The position numbers and the translations under genes are program-made. Source: Gonatopus flavifemur (lineage: Eukaryota; Arthropoda; Insecta; Hymenoptera; Dryinidae). From it: a stretch of DNA of 64,000 nt. Under the pieces are notes generated by a model. The model did not search any database, had not been told where the DNA came from, and worked only from the letters and a program-made list of their open reading frames with translations. Positions 44,229 through 56,680 of the stretch are shown here, piece after piece. Position 1 is the stretch's first letter, and the number at the start of each line of letters is the position of its first letter. The stretch covers positions 24,260,001-24,324,000 of the forward strand of contig JAFFJZ010000002.1 of NCBI GenBank assembly GCA_018340375.1, read 5' to 3'.

Positions 44229-44549
44229 TCATGAAGCCCAACGAATAAATCCTTCAAGGACAAATATGGAGAACGTTGATCTTTTTACTAGTTCAGAACA
44301 CATATCAAGTACTGACGGTTGAAAAAGTTGACACACGCGGGAAGTGTCTGAATTATCAATATTGAAAAAAAAACTGTTTTTAGAATTCTCCAGAAACATT
44401 TTCAGAATGGAAAGTTGCAAGTTTGCGACAATCAATCCCTGCGGAAAACATTTGAGAATCGGACGCTCTTTGAATGATTCAAATCGTGAGCATGTGACGT
44501 TGCTCAAGGAGAAGTGTTTTTGAAAAAAAAAATAATATCCACGGCACAT
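44229..44549 (-). CDS. unrecognised 106-codon ORF
   Basis: The ORF starts with ATG (MCRGYYFFFQKHF) and includes CFPQGLIVANLQLSILKMFL and SVLDMCSELVKRSTFSIFVL. No motif is recognised. It is outside the palindromes, but it could be chance or a relic. No splice or promoter evidence. Confidence 0.2.
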   Translation of the reverse strand: MCRGYYFFFQKHFSLSNVTCSRFESFKERPILKCFPQGLIVANLQLSILKMFLENSKNSFFFNIDNSDTSRVCQLFQPSVLDMCSELVKRSTFSIFVLEGFIRWAS

Positions 44550-45449
44550 TGTCGTGTTTTTTTTTCAACCCGTGTCTCCATCAGTATCGAAAAGAATTGT
44601 CCTTTCACCCTCTCAACTTTCTCAACACTCGATATAAGTGTTACATACAATTGAGTCATTTCTCCATTGAGCGAGTGCTATGAGATGATACCTTGTATAT
44701 TTTTTATATCTAATATGATATCATATTTTGTATTTTTATGTTTTATATTTTTCATTATATATTATGGTATTATGGCTTTCAATGTACATTCTGTAAATTG
44801 TTCTATAGGGCCCACCCTTGGACATGAATAAATATCGATCTAATCTATAATTTAATCTAATTTTCCTAAAAAAATTTCACTACAATATTTAAAACACAAA
44901 ACAATGAACATAAAAATAAATATAGGTAACCTGAAACTACAATATCGAAGAAGTTACAAATCACCATGTCTAAAGTATTTCATTAATAAAAGAAAAAATC
45001 CTGAAGTAAAACGCAACATGGAAGGGATAAAGAGATTAGTAGGAACAAGGAAGAAAGGGGTCATAAATATCGACCCTAATAGCATGTGCCAGTAATGTAA
45101 TTACTGAAAAAGAATGATATATGCTTTACATATAATTGAAGTTCATATATGTATTATTATAATTCTTTTTCACTATGGATTTAGGCGCGCAAATGTGAAT
45201 GATTCACGGATAAATCGGGGCACCGAATGGCCAGCAAAATCAGTTCCATGTCCCACGTTTCCAGCAGACAGAACTGCGAGCCATCACACTTAAACGTCAG
45301 CGTGATTGCGATTTGCGTGCAATTGATGAGTCATACCATATTTCACTACCGAAACACTGGCAAACTGTATGCATGCATCGAGTTCCAGCCTGTGAGGCTC
45401 AAGCTTGCCGCGCAAACAATGCAATGTCATCTAGAAACTCATTAAATGA

Positions 45450-45605
45450 TCGTAACGCCGACGCTCAAACGCATTGAGGAAATCGTTGGTTCTGATAGCG
45501 AAGGGCAGAGAATTCCATAATTGCGACCCATTGATGAAGAAAGATTTCTATGCTAGGGCTGCCCTATGACACGAAACACGAAGCAATAGCGGGTCCAACC
45601 GTGAA
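45450..45605 (-). pseudogene. LINE reverse transcriptase C-terminal end
   Basis: The minus-strand frame reads LDPLLLRVSCHRAALA, stop, then KSFFINGSQLWNSLPFAIRT, then DFLNAFERRRYDHLM and a stop. The WNSLP motif followed by a hydrophobic/basic FERRR tail is the usual end of non-LTR retrotransposon reverse transcriptases. The GC-richer 45180-45450 beside it is probably its 3' part. The rest of the element is absent. Confidence 0.65.
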
Positions 45606-46231
45606 ACGTGCAGATGTTTTAGAGGCTAGCTTGAATGGAAATCAGTCGAATGGGGAATAGGGATTTCGGTTGTAGGGAATCTCATATATAAAGAGAGAAG
45701 AAATATAGATACTTATCGAATTCGACAGAATAGAATTCGAATATCATTCCCTACAGACTATCATGAATGTTCGAAGAAAATATGTACAATGCAAGATTGA
45801 GATTATATTCTTTGTTGCTGGAGTTTGAATCGTTTGTCGTAACGATTCAGCAAATATTCAAAATTTGCTTTGTCGATATGGGAAATCCTTCAGCTGAAAT
45901 AGCAAAAATTTCGCTTTTTCAGCAAGCGCTGCTAGAAAATTTGCTGAAGTTTTTAAAACTGCTATTTCAGCAAGGATTTTTCTCTGCGGGCGAATTAGTA
46001 ATCGAATGACAAAACAATCAGCTGTTAAGAGCCAAAAATCGATGTTGAATTAGTTCCAAGGAGCTAATTTGAGAGGATGAATAATGATGATCATCCATCA
46101 GATTTTGAGAGTTTGAATTTTCGTTTCGTTTTTATGAATGATGTACACTTCAAGAACATCACGTAAGGTGTCGATATTCCTTTCAGTCCTAAGATAATAT
46201 TCATCAAAGTAGCAGCAAAATGACCACAAAT

Positions 46232-46305
46232 TATATGATATATAATATGAATATGATATATATATTATATATATATTATATATATTATATGAATATGATT
46301 GAGAT
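46232..46305. repeat. TA-rich microsatellite
   Basis: Alternating TATA/ATAT with ATATGAATATGATATA units. It accounts for the short Tyr/Ile/Ser ORF across it. Confidence 0.7.
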
Positions 46306-46426
46306 ATCTCGATGTACACCTTAATTCTTTATAAATCCAATAATAAAGATACATCGGCCTTATAATGTATATTGATATAATTCAATGTAGATTGTATGTA
46401 ATTTTTACCAAATTAAATATCAATTA

Positions 46427-46951
46427 AACCGGGTGTTTCAAAATTCATTATTCGCATTTCTGTAGCATATTCTGCAGCCAAAATGCAATAATATCCCGTA
46501 TGGGAAAACTTTTTTCGAGGCTTAGTTTTTAAGACTCGAAGATTTAAAAATTTGTTTTTAAATTCAAATCCCTCAAAAGCATTGTGTGCTATACACTTGA
46601 GCCCGGCGCCATTCGCAGAGTTGGAAAACGGCGGAGCTCTGAGAAAAAAATTGAAATATCCCATCATTTTTCAATTCCAAGTTATAGCGATTTGAAATTT
46701 TTTAGCTACTAACCAATGAGCATTCAACAACTTTGAATTATTATAGCTCCAAAACAAACAATTATGGGATAATTCAAATTTTTCCTCAGAGCCCAAGTGT
46801 GTAGCACAAAATGCTTTCAAGTGATTTGGGTTTAAAAAACAATTAAACAATACTCATATTTCAAAAACTACGCCTCGAAATTATTGCATTTTGGCTGCAG
46901 AAAATGCCACAGGAATGCGAATGCTGGATTCTGAAACACCCAGTATATAGT
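46427..46951. mobile_element. GGGTGTTTCA palindrome, third family copy
   Basis: CCGGGTGTTTCAAAATTC and ATTCTGAAACACCCAGTAT close it. The arms contain CTGCAGCCAAAATGCAATAA inverted as TTATTGCATTTTGGCTGCAG, and AGTTGGAAAACGGCG. It is more eroded than the copy at 1327-1905. Confidence 0.7.
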
Positions 46952-47049
46952 CCCCAGCGTGTATGAATTTTGGACCCAATTTTGGCCCAGTCTTGGACCC
47001 ACATAGGCAAGATGTGGCCCATGCTGCACCAGTGTAGGCCCCATTGTAC

Positions 47050-47300
47050 CCTATTAAAAATGTCCGACAGATCCTGACAGATTCCGGTCAAAATTCTGTC
47101 TGGTTCCGTCGGAAATCATCATGCCTGGGGCAAAAATCGACCAAATCCTGCACAGACTGGAATGCCAGACAAAGCTAAACAAAACCTGACGAATTCCGGT
47201 CAAAATTCTGTCTGGTTCGGTCGGAAATCATCATGTCTGGGACAAAAACCGACCAAATCCTGACAGAAAATTATCTGTCGGACGTTTGGAATAGGGTATG
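47050..47300. repeat. palindrome with an internal tandem duplication
   Basis: ACCCTATTAAAAATGTCCGACAG at the left and CTGTCGGACGTTTGGAATAGGGT at the right are inverted. Inside, GATTCCGGTCAAAATTCTGTCTGG and CGGTCGGAAATCATCATG appear twice in direct order with TCCTGACAG between. Confidence 0.6.
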
Positions 47301-47335
47301 CAAACACTAAAGACAGAGAAGCAGTTCTTTCAGAC

Positions 47336-47579
47336 TACACTGTTAAAAATTTCTGGACAAAACTTCCAATACACGTAACGGAAGCAATTTCCAATCACGT
47401 AACTGAAAGTTACATGTGTATGGAATTTCAGTTACGAAAATATACATAAATCCGTAGTAAAAATTTGAAAATTCAATCACGTGTAAATGAATTCTCAATT
47501 CAAATACCAAGAATTGGAAATTTCAGTTACGGATGCAATTGGAAAAGTTATGAAATTTCAAAACATTTTTAACAGTGTA
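47336..47579. mobile_element. TACACTGTTAAAAATTTC palindrome with CAGTTACG words
   Basis: TACACTGTTAAAAATTTCTG and the inverse of AACATTTTTAACAGTGTA end it. Arms use TTCAGTTACG/CGTAACTGAA and ATCACGTGTAA words. Related to 33612-33833. Confidence 0.65.
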
Positions 47580-48194
47580 GCAATGGATTCATTCGATCGT
47601 CCGACGTTTCGGCTGGTTTTCTGCTTTCAAGGAACAAATCCAAAACCACACGAAAAAAATTAGTTATTCAAATTTTTGTCGACTGATGTAACACTTTTGG
47701 ACGGAGCATAAATTCGAAAAGAATTCGTACACTGGATTTTGATCATTCGTTCACTTTTTGTCCATCGTTTTAAACTTTACTGTTTATTTTGATCCTCGAA
47801 ATAATGGAAAGAGTCAACAAATTATTGAAATCTGATGTACAAATTCTTGTTGATTTTGTACTCCGGGCAAAAATGACATACCAGTCAACGAAAATTTGGA
47901 TCTCCAACTTTTTCCGTGCACAAAATCGAAGGAGATGGTTCTTGCTGCAGTGGAGCCTTCTTTTTGCGTGGACAGGGGTGAATTCAATGCAGGTACACGA
48001 ACCAACGGAGATCTTACTGGACGTTTCAACCGACGTAGGTAAGAAGTATTCCTCTGTCATTGAGAAAAAGGTGCACGAGTACTTTTATCTGCATTATATT
48101 CACGCTGGTCACGCAGAAACATATATTCGATAGAAGAGAAACTCTCAACTTCATCCGTGATTGTTAATTTATCTTTGAAAAGGGCCAGTATCTG

Positions 48195-48345
48195 GTCGAA
48201 TTTAGAGTTGGGGCTATGATGTGACTCCATGTGATTTTATATAACATTTATATGGAGTTTCAATCCATTTTTTATACAAATTTATAGAAAAGTGATACAA
48301 ATTTAATATGAAATCACATTGAGTTGTGTTATAGTCCTAGCCCTA
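48195..48345. mobile_element. GGGCTATGATGTGACT palindrome
   Basis: GGGGCTATGATGTGACTCCA and the inverse of GTGTTATAGTCCTAGCCC close about 150 bp. ATGTGATTTTATATAA pairs with ATGAAATCACATTGAG. Half-copies of the same sequence occur at 61640-61690 and 63655-63690. Confidence 0.55.
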
Positions 48346-48404
48346 CCCAGCCCTAGGTCGAATTATTAAATAGGGATTTTCCAGCTAGAGATATCCCACA
48401 TAAC

Positions 48405-48558
48405 AATTCATGTCTTCCGATGTCTTTTAGATAAGTTCAAGATGTCTTTTAGCATCAAAGAAGAGTTTTAGACATCTAAAAGACATCTAAATGTGTTGCG
48501 CAAGACATCTTAGACTTATCTAAAAGACATCGCGAGACATGAATTGTTATGTGGGATG
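48405..48558. mobile_element. 154-bp palindrome with AAGACATC words
   Basis: CCCACATAACAATTCATGTC and GACATGAATTGTTATGTGGG are exact inverses. The core is GATGTCTTTTAGATAAGT and its inverse. The words match those at 36.6-37.9 kb. Confidence 0.7.
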
Positions 48559-48660
48559 ACTCTTGGGCATCTCAGGCTCTGCCTTGGGCCAGCTCAAGGT
48601 CTTTGATGGTCCAATTTGGAGAAAGAGCAGTTTCTAGCTGGGTTATTTTCCGCCTTCATC

Positions 48661-50266
48661 TCATGGAGAAAAAAAATTTGCCGTGACGGCGAAATCTACC
48701 TTCGCTGGAGTAGCAGAATTTTTAAATTTTTGCTCGAATGCATTTAACGCATGAACCCACGCTTTTAATGCACGAACCCATGCTTTTTGAGTATGAGTCC
48801 CGTGCCTTCTAAGCATGCTGGCATGCGTTAACAGCACGTTACAACAACTGCGTTCAAAGCGTGAAGCTCCCATGCGTCTAAAGCTTTGTTTTTCCTCTCG
48901 GTGTAGCTACCCTAGTAACACACAATCTTCGTCAAACGTTCTGAGAATGTTTGAAGGACGTTTAAATATTCTAGGAACGTTCGGAGAATATTTTACGCAC
49001 ATTGGTGTCACTTGGGTATGACAGCAAATTTTTAGCTGTGTTAGCAAAAAATGTCAACTCCTCCAGCAAAATTTGTTTGCTGCTCTACATTTAAGGCCAG
49101 AATTTGCTGGAGGAGCGAACATTCTTCGCTATCACAGCTGAAAAATCGATGTCGTAGTTCACAAGATTGCTGTGATAACAAATAGTTCACTGTCACAGTA
49201 AAAAATTTGCTGCTCGAGCAAAATTAACCCTAGAAGTCAGGACTGGGTATCAAATGTACCCCAGCTTGTCTTTAAAGTTATGTAGCTTTTGAACGGGTGA
49301 TGTTATGGACCTCTAACTTGATCCATAATTCAATTTGAACTTTTAAGAGTGGGAAGCAATACCTAAACCTGCCTGTTTGTGATAAACAGCGTTGTTGTGC
49401 AATCGTTAATGTGCTGTGGGGTGCATATGATACCCAGTCCTGACTTTCCGTTTGGTTTTTAGGGGAGTGAGCAATTTTTTTCTCTGAATTGTACGTATAA
49501 TTTGAGATGTATAGTGGCAAAATGAAAAGAATTCTCATTGTTGAATTTTGGTTTGTATTGTTTTTTCCTTTTCTCGCGTGGAATGTAAATATTTTTGAAT
49601 TTTCGTTTATATCATAGCATTACATTGCGATTTCAATTTGAAGTACTGTTGTTACATGCAAACGTACTATGTGTATTAGGTGTTATGCGAAAAATGTGTA
49701 CTAGAGGACTGAGTACATTCGAAAGATTTGTATCAAAGTCAATATTTGAACCGAATACACTATGTTTCATTCATAAAAGATGAGAGTACCATGTTTTTCC
49801 TACTGATTTCATCCTCTTGCACATCTCCTAATTTTCTCATGTTCATATGTTAAAATAAATATACTTTTTGCAGAATCGGCTAAAATGGTCATAAGTATCT
49901 CGAAGATCAATCTTTTCCACGCAAAATTCACATATAGACAATCCAAATTGATTGGTTTTTAACAAAGTTATTCAACAATGAACGAAAAATTCATTTTTTA
50001 ACGTTTTCGTGTGCTTTTTTCCAATAAAGTCAATTTTTCATGACAATACGTTTATAAAAACGAAATTTGAATTATTTATTCGTATTCCTCATTAAAAAAC
50101 GAAGAAATTTCACTATTATACAATGCTTTTTCATGCAAAAATAAGTGTGAAATCATTACTTGAAAAATGGGGTACAATTGATACCCAGTCCTGACTGTGC
50201 GGTGACAAAAATATAGTCCTGACTTCTAGGGTTAAATTTCGCTATCAGAGCAAATTTCTTGTTCCT
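48661..50266. mobile_element. GCAAA-word palindrome carrying a piggyBac-type insertion
   Basis: The left end ATGGAGAAAAAAAATTTGCC and the right CAAATTTCTTGTTCCTCCGTG are inverted variants of the CGGAGAAAA signature. The arms use TTTGCTGGAG, AGCAAAATTTGC and CAGCAAAT words. A TTAA-flanked element (49228-50231) interrupts it, and a GAACGTTC/ACGCATG-word block (48730-48990) sits in the left arm. Confidence 0.55.
49228..50231. mobile_element. piggyBac-type non-autonomous element, 1.0 kb
   Basis: TTAA at 49224-49227 and 50232-50235 bracket CCCTAGAAGTCAGGAC...GTCCTGACTTCTAGGG. CCCTAGAA is also how the classic piggyBac end starts. GATACCCAGTCCTGAC recurs inside at about 49430 and 50180, and inverted at 49240, as subterminal repeats. 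The interior is AT-rich with no transposase frame. Confidence 0.8.
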
Positions 50267-51873
50267 CCGTGCGAGCAGCACATAGACGTACCACAAACGA
50301 TAGGAACATTTTCAGGATATGGGGGTTTTCGCATATGAAAGTACTAGTCATTGAGTACCAGAAACACATTTTGTTATATTTTTACAATACAAAGTGGCGA
50401 CACATCAGCGCACTGAAAAAAAGTCTGGTCTTTCACATGGGCGTACCGCTAGATGTCACAATTATGAATGTGGAACAAAAAAGAAGGGTCGAAATCAGGT
50501 AAACTTTATCGGAAGGCGAGAGCAGTTGAAGAAACAGGAGGGGAAGGAAAAAGAAGAGGTTAAGAATTTTTGTGGTGAACAAATTCAAGAGTCTTCCAAG
50601 ACGTTTTTATGAATTCTCCAAGACATCTTTAAGAACTCTTCAAGACATTTCTAAGAACTCTTCAAGATATCTTTTTGAATTCTACACGTGTTTCATAAGA
50701 CATCTTTTAGGATTCGTTTTGGTATCTTTCAGAACGTTTTTTAAGACTTCTTAAAAACCCATTGAGGCTTCTTAAAGAAATCTTTAAGATGTCTGAATGT
50801 TAGTTGGGGAATCCTAATCAATATTCCATAAAAATCTGTAGGAACTCAACAGTTTTTGTTCTCAAAGTCCCATCCATACACGAATAGCAACAAATGTTCA
50901 AACGTCTCCATGAAATAGAAACATTTATGGAACGTTTGAATGAGACTGTTTTGAATAAATTCGATGCATACACAGTGCATTCGAAATATAGAACATCCAT
51001 TCAATCAACATAAGATGAACGTCAGTACCGTCATATATTCGATAACATATGTTTGACGAACGTGCAATAACATCTATAAAACGATCTCATTGGAATGCGC
51101 ATAAAATATATTGCAGATATTCGTTGTACGTTCATAGTATATTCTGGTTCTACTTGGACGGTACCTAATGGAGGAGAAAAGCTTTTGAGAAGCTTGGGGT
51201 GCTATGGATTAGTTGTCACTGTTTACTTTGCGCGTTAAATCCCTCCTATCGGGTATTAAGCCTTTCGAATATCATTCGAAACCTTATAGTTCGTGCTAAA
51301 GCTCTGTAAGCTTAATTGCCTCGAATTACAACTTCTCCGTCAATTTCTTTCCGTGTAAAAACAATTGACGTGAACTATCTCAAACTCAGATATCGAACCT
51401 GTTCTACATGAATTGTCCGTAGATTATACGCAAATTTATTCATAATTCAGAATTATGTGTATAGATTAAAGATGTTGGATTCATTGTAGTTTAATTTTGA
51501 AATAAATCGCAGTTGTACGTTACGGTAGCTCGAAGGTATCGAGATATGATACATATGAACGAAATATGGGTGAATTTGAAATTAGGTGCAGATAAATTTG
51601 TGCTTGTGCTTGAATAGTCTATTGCAACGGGTGGTATTTGTAACGGTCTGAAACCCCTACGCTCTGAGTCAAGAGAAAACAGAGGAAAGTGATTAGGGAA
51701 GGGATGAAGGAGAAAAGAAGGAAATGTGGAATCTAGAGGGATGCCTCGCTTGATCGATAATCATCGACGATCAATACAGATATATTATCCATAGCATGTG
51801 TGAATCTCAAAGAATATACTAATTTCAAATAGACACGTGGCGAATCTTCAAGAAGAAGATCCTATAAAGACTA

Positions 51874-52610
51874 TACACTGAGAGAAATTCTTATAGTGAC
51901 TATAACTAAAAAGTCTCAACTAAATATTCTTAATGACAGCTATACTAAAAATTTGGTTGATTCAACCAAGATATTATAGTTAATATAATCCAGCTTGTTT
52001 TCGTATTCAATTGTTTTTGGACACTCTCCTTTCTTTCACATGTACAGGATGCGTGGATCAAAGTAGTGAAAATTGCTGTTTCAAACTGTGCAATTTGGAT
52101 CGTCGGGGATCTAAAAGACTAAACTGATTTTGAATGCGTATTTTTTTCTACAATGGTAGTGTTATCTCCAGGACATTTACTGTTACACGCAGGAACATAG
52201 AACCAACTATCGATGTAGGTTATAAATTAGAATCAAACGCTATACCGATGGTAGTTGGCTTGGTCGACATTGCGATAAAAGTGGATAACATGTTCAGAAA
52301 TAAGAGAAAAATTGATACCAGTGTCATTTTTTCAACCTGTCTCATATGAGTTTTGTAGATTATTATCTAGGTTATTATTTTGTACGGATTTACAAGGCAT
52401 ATTTTGACCAGGATTCATGAATTATCCTTTTATAGTGTAGCTCACTATTAGAAAGTAGTTGTGTTTGAACTAAAAATGAAGTAATTTCGATCCTAACCTT
52501 TGGTTTCATCGCACAATAAAAATATCAGTAAGTGATACTAAAAAAAATAGTTGAGACGTTATTTTACTAATTTTTTTGGATAATGGCAACTAATACTTTC
52601 TCTCAGTGTA
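51874..52610. mobile_element. TACACTGAGAGAAA palindrome, interrupted
   Basis: TACACTGAGAGAAATTCTTA and the inverse of ATACTTTCTCTCAGTGTA close it. The arms carry AGTTGAGAC/GTCTCAACT and AACTAAAAA words. The middle (about 52020-52500) does not match either arm and is probably an insertion. I recognise nothing in it. Confidence 0.5.
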
Positions 52611-52954
52611 GTTGAGATTTCACCTGGACACCCGATTCTAGACCATTCAATGGTAATTCAATGGTAGATTCAATGGTGAAATCACCATTGAAATCGGTAA
52701 TTCTACATTGACGTGTGGATATAATTTCATTTTACCAGTGCTTAGTACTTGTAAAATTACCATCATAGCGTTCATGTGAAATTACAGATGACATACAGGG
52801 TAAAAAGACTGCCAATATTTTAGTGGGAATGCACTCTACGTGAACAAGCTAGGTAAATTTATTGCATGTAATTTTACATGTATTTCTTACAGTGTAGCAA
52901 AATCATCATTTCTTATGTGAATTAATCACTTACCACATATCCCATGATTACTGA

Positions 52955-53233
52955 CATGGAGAAAAAAATTTGCTGTTAAAGCTAAATCTGATTTCGCTGT
53001 GGACCTTTTGCTGCGACAGTATCGCAACAATCTCGTTAGCTATGACAACGACTTTCTAGCTGTGGCAGCGAAAAATTATGACTTCTCCAGCAAAATTTTG
53101 TTTGCTGTTCTAAATATAATACTAAAAATTTGCTGGAGGAGAAAGCATTTCCTGCTGCTGTTATAACAAATAGTTTACTGTCACAACAAAAAACTTGACG
53201 CTCCAGCGAAATTAGATTTCGCTGCCACAGGAC
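52955..53233. mobile_element. ATGGAGAAAAAAATTTGCTG element with GCAAA words
   Basis: It starts CATGGAGAAAAAAATTTGCT and ends ATTTCGCTGCCACAG. The interior uses CAGCAAAATTTTG, GCTGTGGCAGC and TTTGCTGGAGGAG words. It is a third member of the family of 43239-43567. Confidence 0.5.
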
Positions 53234-53689
53234 AGGGATTGGCAAGAATGTACTCCGCCAAATACAAAGTGAAAAGTATAATTATACTCAATACTCCATT
53301 TGTTACAGAACATCGAATATAATTGTACTCTGTACTCTGACTCTTTTAGAGTACCAAATACAATACTAATCGAGGCTTTCTTTACTTTCGAGTACAAAAT
53401 AGAATTGTACTTTCACGATTTAGGAATTTGAAATACAAAATTTAATTGTAATTTCCATTTCAAAGGAGAGGAGATATAAAGATCACAATACGAACGCGTA
53501 CTTGCGCTTTGAAGTTGTATGAGGAAATTTGTATTTTATGTCTCAATATTGAGAAGAAAAGAGTGGCGAAATACATGATCATGGAATAAACATTGTGCTT
53601 TGATTAGTTATTTCAATTACTCATTTTATTCCGTATATCAATATTTGAATACGAGTTGCAATCGAATACTTGAGAATAGAGAAAATTTC

Positions 53690-53915
53690 ATCTCTACTAA
53701 ATTTTACATTGAGCGGTGTACGGTTTCCTTTGAGAACAAATTCAATCGCGTCCATCATTTTACATAAATTATTCCTCCCATCTTCAGACGAAAATTCGAA
53801 AGTATTAACGATATTCTCGAGTGTCGTATCCGTGGGTTTAATATCATCTCGATTCCAAGTACAAGATCCAGAATCGTCAAAAGTTTCCGTTCCTGAAGAA
53901 AGATCGAAGTTGTGA
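53690..53915 (-). pseudogene. coding-like fragment related to 63370-63450
   Basis: After TTTCTTCAG, one minus-strand frame reads ETFDDSGSCTWNRDDIKPTD, TTLENIVNTFEFSSEDGRNN and LCKMMDAIEFVLKGNRTPLN. Part of it (CTWNRDDIKPTDTTLENIV) aligns without gaps to a segment near 63.4 kb (CIWSRDDTETGYSIFENIV). Function unknown. It could be an exon of an unseen gene or a transposon remnant. Confidence 0.3.
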
Positions 53916-54080
53916 ATAAGTTGAGAGTTAAAAGATATTTATAACTATCCTGAACCACGAGAAGAACAATACAAATATCGACGATGCTGTATACGGACAA
54001 TCAATATTTATTTAGAAAACTACAGGGAAATCCTGTTATTTATTCATTAAATTCACCGATCACATCCAACCGCGAAGAAT

Positions 54081-54338
54081 ATGGGTATTTTACAAGCCAA
54101 AACTTCGGAGCCAAAAAGACCTCTTGGAAAGTCCCTTGGCTGTTCTCTATCTGTTCGTGAAGAACAACTCGTAAAAGAAAATGTGGCGCTTGACCTGAGT
54201 TTCAGCATCCAACACATGTATACGCGTGCAAGTAAGAACAAACTGACGACGATTTGCGGAGTTTGCGGAAAAGGTGAACAGAAGGAAAACATAATGAGTG
54301 GATTCGGAAGAAAAGTTGGAATCAAGAATTCTATTTAA
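54081..54338 (+). CDS. unrecognised 85-codon ORF
   Basis: A plus-strand ATG ORF includes LQAKTSEPKRPLGKSLGCSL, VREEQLVKENVALDLSF and TTICGVCGKGEQKENIMSGF. The codon mix looks protein-like, more so than the hydrophobic opposite-strand frames, and CGVCG could be half a metal knuckle. No homologue recognised. Confidence 0.25.
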   Translation: MGILQAKTSEPKRPLGKSLGCSLSVREEQLVKENVALDLSFSIQHMYTRASKNKLTTICGVCGKGEQKENIMSGFGRKVGIKNSI

Positions 54339-54959
54339 CAGAGTATTCAACTTCGCTGACCGATAAATGTTTCGATGAATTTAATTCCCATCTTCCATTG
54401 GAGATGAAAGGAATAATGGACTGTTGATTATTTCGATAAAAACTAAGGATTTATATGAGTCAACAACATGGAATCGATTCATTATATTCCTTCCTTTGAG
54501 AGCAGCGATGTTTGGTATCGAAAACAGCTCTATTGACTGTCATTGATTCAATATTGGCTCTTTTCAACCCTGCTGTATCATAAATTATCGATTCTGTTTG
54601 AAATTTGTCTTTGATCGTTTTCATCCTCCATATATTTGCGTACACAAATCTTATTGCTGCGAAACTCAAACAAAAGTGGAGTTCATTGCAACTGCATCTC
54701 CGAGGGATTCTGAATTTCTGTTTCTAAACTTGGGAAGAATTTGTTTTAGCGTTTGAGAACTTTCCATTCGTGTTTTTTTTTTATCTTATTTCGATTTCTC
54801 TTCTTGTAATGTTGATGTTTGATGTTCGATTGTAGGCAATTATTCTTCATTTCGATGATGGAGTTTAACCTTTGATGGTGGAGGAATTGATTTCTTTTTA
54901 CCCAAAATAGGAGATTTCCTCCTCACTTTGAGGAATTGTTCTGTTCTCAAGGTGTTCAA

Positions 54960-55110
54960 TTTTTTGAAGAGTAAGGTAAAGGTCTACCACTCTCTAAATC
55001 TGAAGAAGTGAAAAATCACGTGTTTCACTCCACTAAGTCTCAAAAGTGAGCCAGTTCTCTTCGAGTGAACCCTCACTCTTTTAAAGTGAAAAATTTACCC
55101 TAGAATTTGA
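54960..55110. mobile_element. eroded GAGTGAAA-word fragment
   Basis: CACTCTCTAAATCTGAAGAAGTG, AGTGAAAAATCACGTG and CACTCTTTTAAAGTG words mark a third, eroded copy of the 32542-32918 family. Ends not resolved. Confidence 0.45.
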
Positions 55111-56680
55111 GTGGCTGTGAGTTTTCAATCTCAAACATTAGAATATCACTCTAAAAATTTTAGAGACCAAATCACGGTGAAAAACTTCCCAATTACAGAG
55201 AAATTCCATCATCGCCATTTATCGGTGAAAAATTCTACAATTAATCTTTAGATCGTGATGTTCGAATACATTTTCTCTCATGTATTTCACTATTCGCGTT
55301 ACACGACAACTCAATTAAGGAAATTGATTTGCATAAATCAGGAACAGATGATGCAAAAAAATTAATGTACTTTTACGTCCGAAGAGCCGACCTCACCCGA
55401 CCTCGATAAAGTTTTTGGCAATTCGAGGAAAGCTAGGAACTTTTGGTAACTGTTTTTGAATTCACAAATCATCTTCCGAGTAAGCGCAATTTCGGGCATA
55501 TGTTACCTCGCTTAAAGAATGAGGTACGGAATTGTTACAAAATTCAGTATAAAATTCGTCATGAAATTTAATATAATTTCTACAACAAGAAGGTTGATAT
55601 ACCGCAAAGATGCGGCGAGTCACTACAATCAAGCCTTTTAACTTTCTCCGACATGAAGTTTAACTCATAATCTTTTCTTATAAGTGTTTGAATGAATGGA
55701 TCTATTACAGTACACACATTCCTTCTCCTCTAAGTCTCGTTTTCCATCTGTTTTTCTCTCTCCTTCTCTCTCTCCCTGGCATTCTTTTTTTCTTTTCTTT
55801 TCTCTATTTCTCACATCGTGATGCGGTGGAAAGTTTCGTGCTGAATTATTCAGACGACGGTGATACTTTAATCTGAGATAGAGAGAAACCACAGGAGCTC
55901 AAAGCTCGTCGTAGTAGTTACTAGCTGCAGTTGCTTGGAACACTTTTCTCGAGTGACTCTTCCCCCTTACGCTTTTTCAAAAAGCTCCACTCTCACTGAC
56001 TGCGACATCAGACTTGAAAAACACCAAGAATGGAAGAAAACCGACTAAACTCGGTTCACTCGATCATGAACTTCGGAGAAGTGCAAACAGCGAGAAAAAC
56101 TTTTCACGCGAAAAGACGTATCTTCGATTGCCTTTTTTTTCCCTCCTTTCCAACACAGAACGAATGTGTTCTGGCTTTGAAGAGAGCATTTCTATTAGTC
56201 CAAATAGCTGACCATTCCACGAAAGATGAAGACTCGACACGTTGAATTGAAATCAAGGGAAAATTCAACGGCAAGGGTGGTCACGAATTTTCGGTTTTCA
56301 TCGTTGTAAAGTAACTTTTAAACCGATATGATGGATCAAATTTTCCGTCCCTTTGAGTTCCCTCTGAGGCAAGGGATTGGATGGGAAAAGATATAAATGC
56401 AGTAACCGTGATTCAATCGGGTGACTCGTAAAACATCTCGCTACGAGAGGTCGTGTTGTTTTATATCATATTTTCCAATAAAAAGGGAAAAATTGAAAGT
56501 GAATCTAAGTGACACAGTTTTTATGATTGTTTTTATGAGAAAAAAACAACTCTTCTCCAGATTTTCAAGCAGGCACATTTTTATGTTAAAAATGTCGAAG
56601 AAGACGGAAAAGAGTTGGCCAAAAATCGTCACGAAACGAAGAGAAAAGCAGTGGTTTCTTTTTTTTTTGTGAAGTTTCAC

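Noticed and set aside
47789..48133. 114-codon plus-strand ORF
   Set aside because: Three overlapping frames on both strands are open here and none has a motif. I could not choose one, so it is not listed as a gene.
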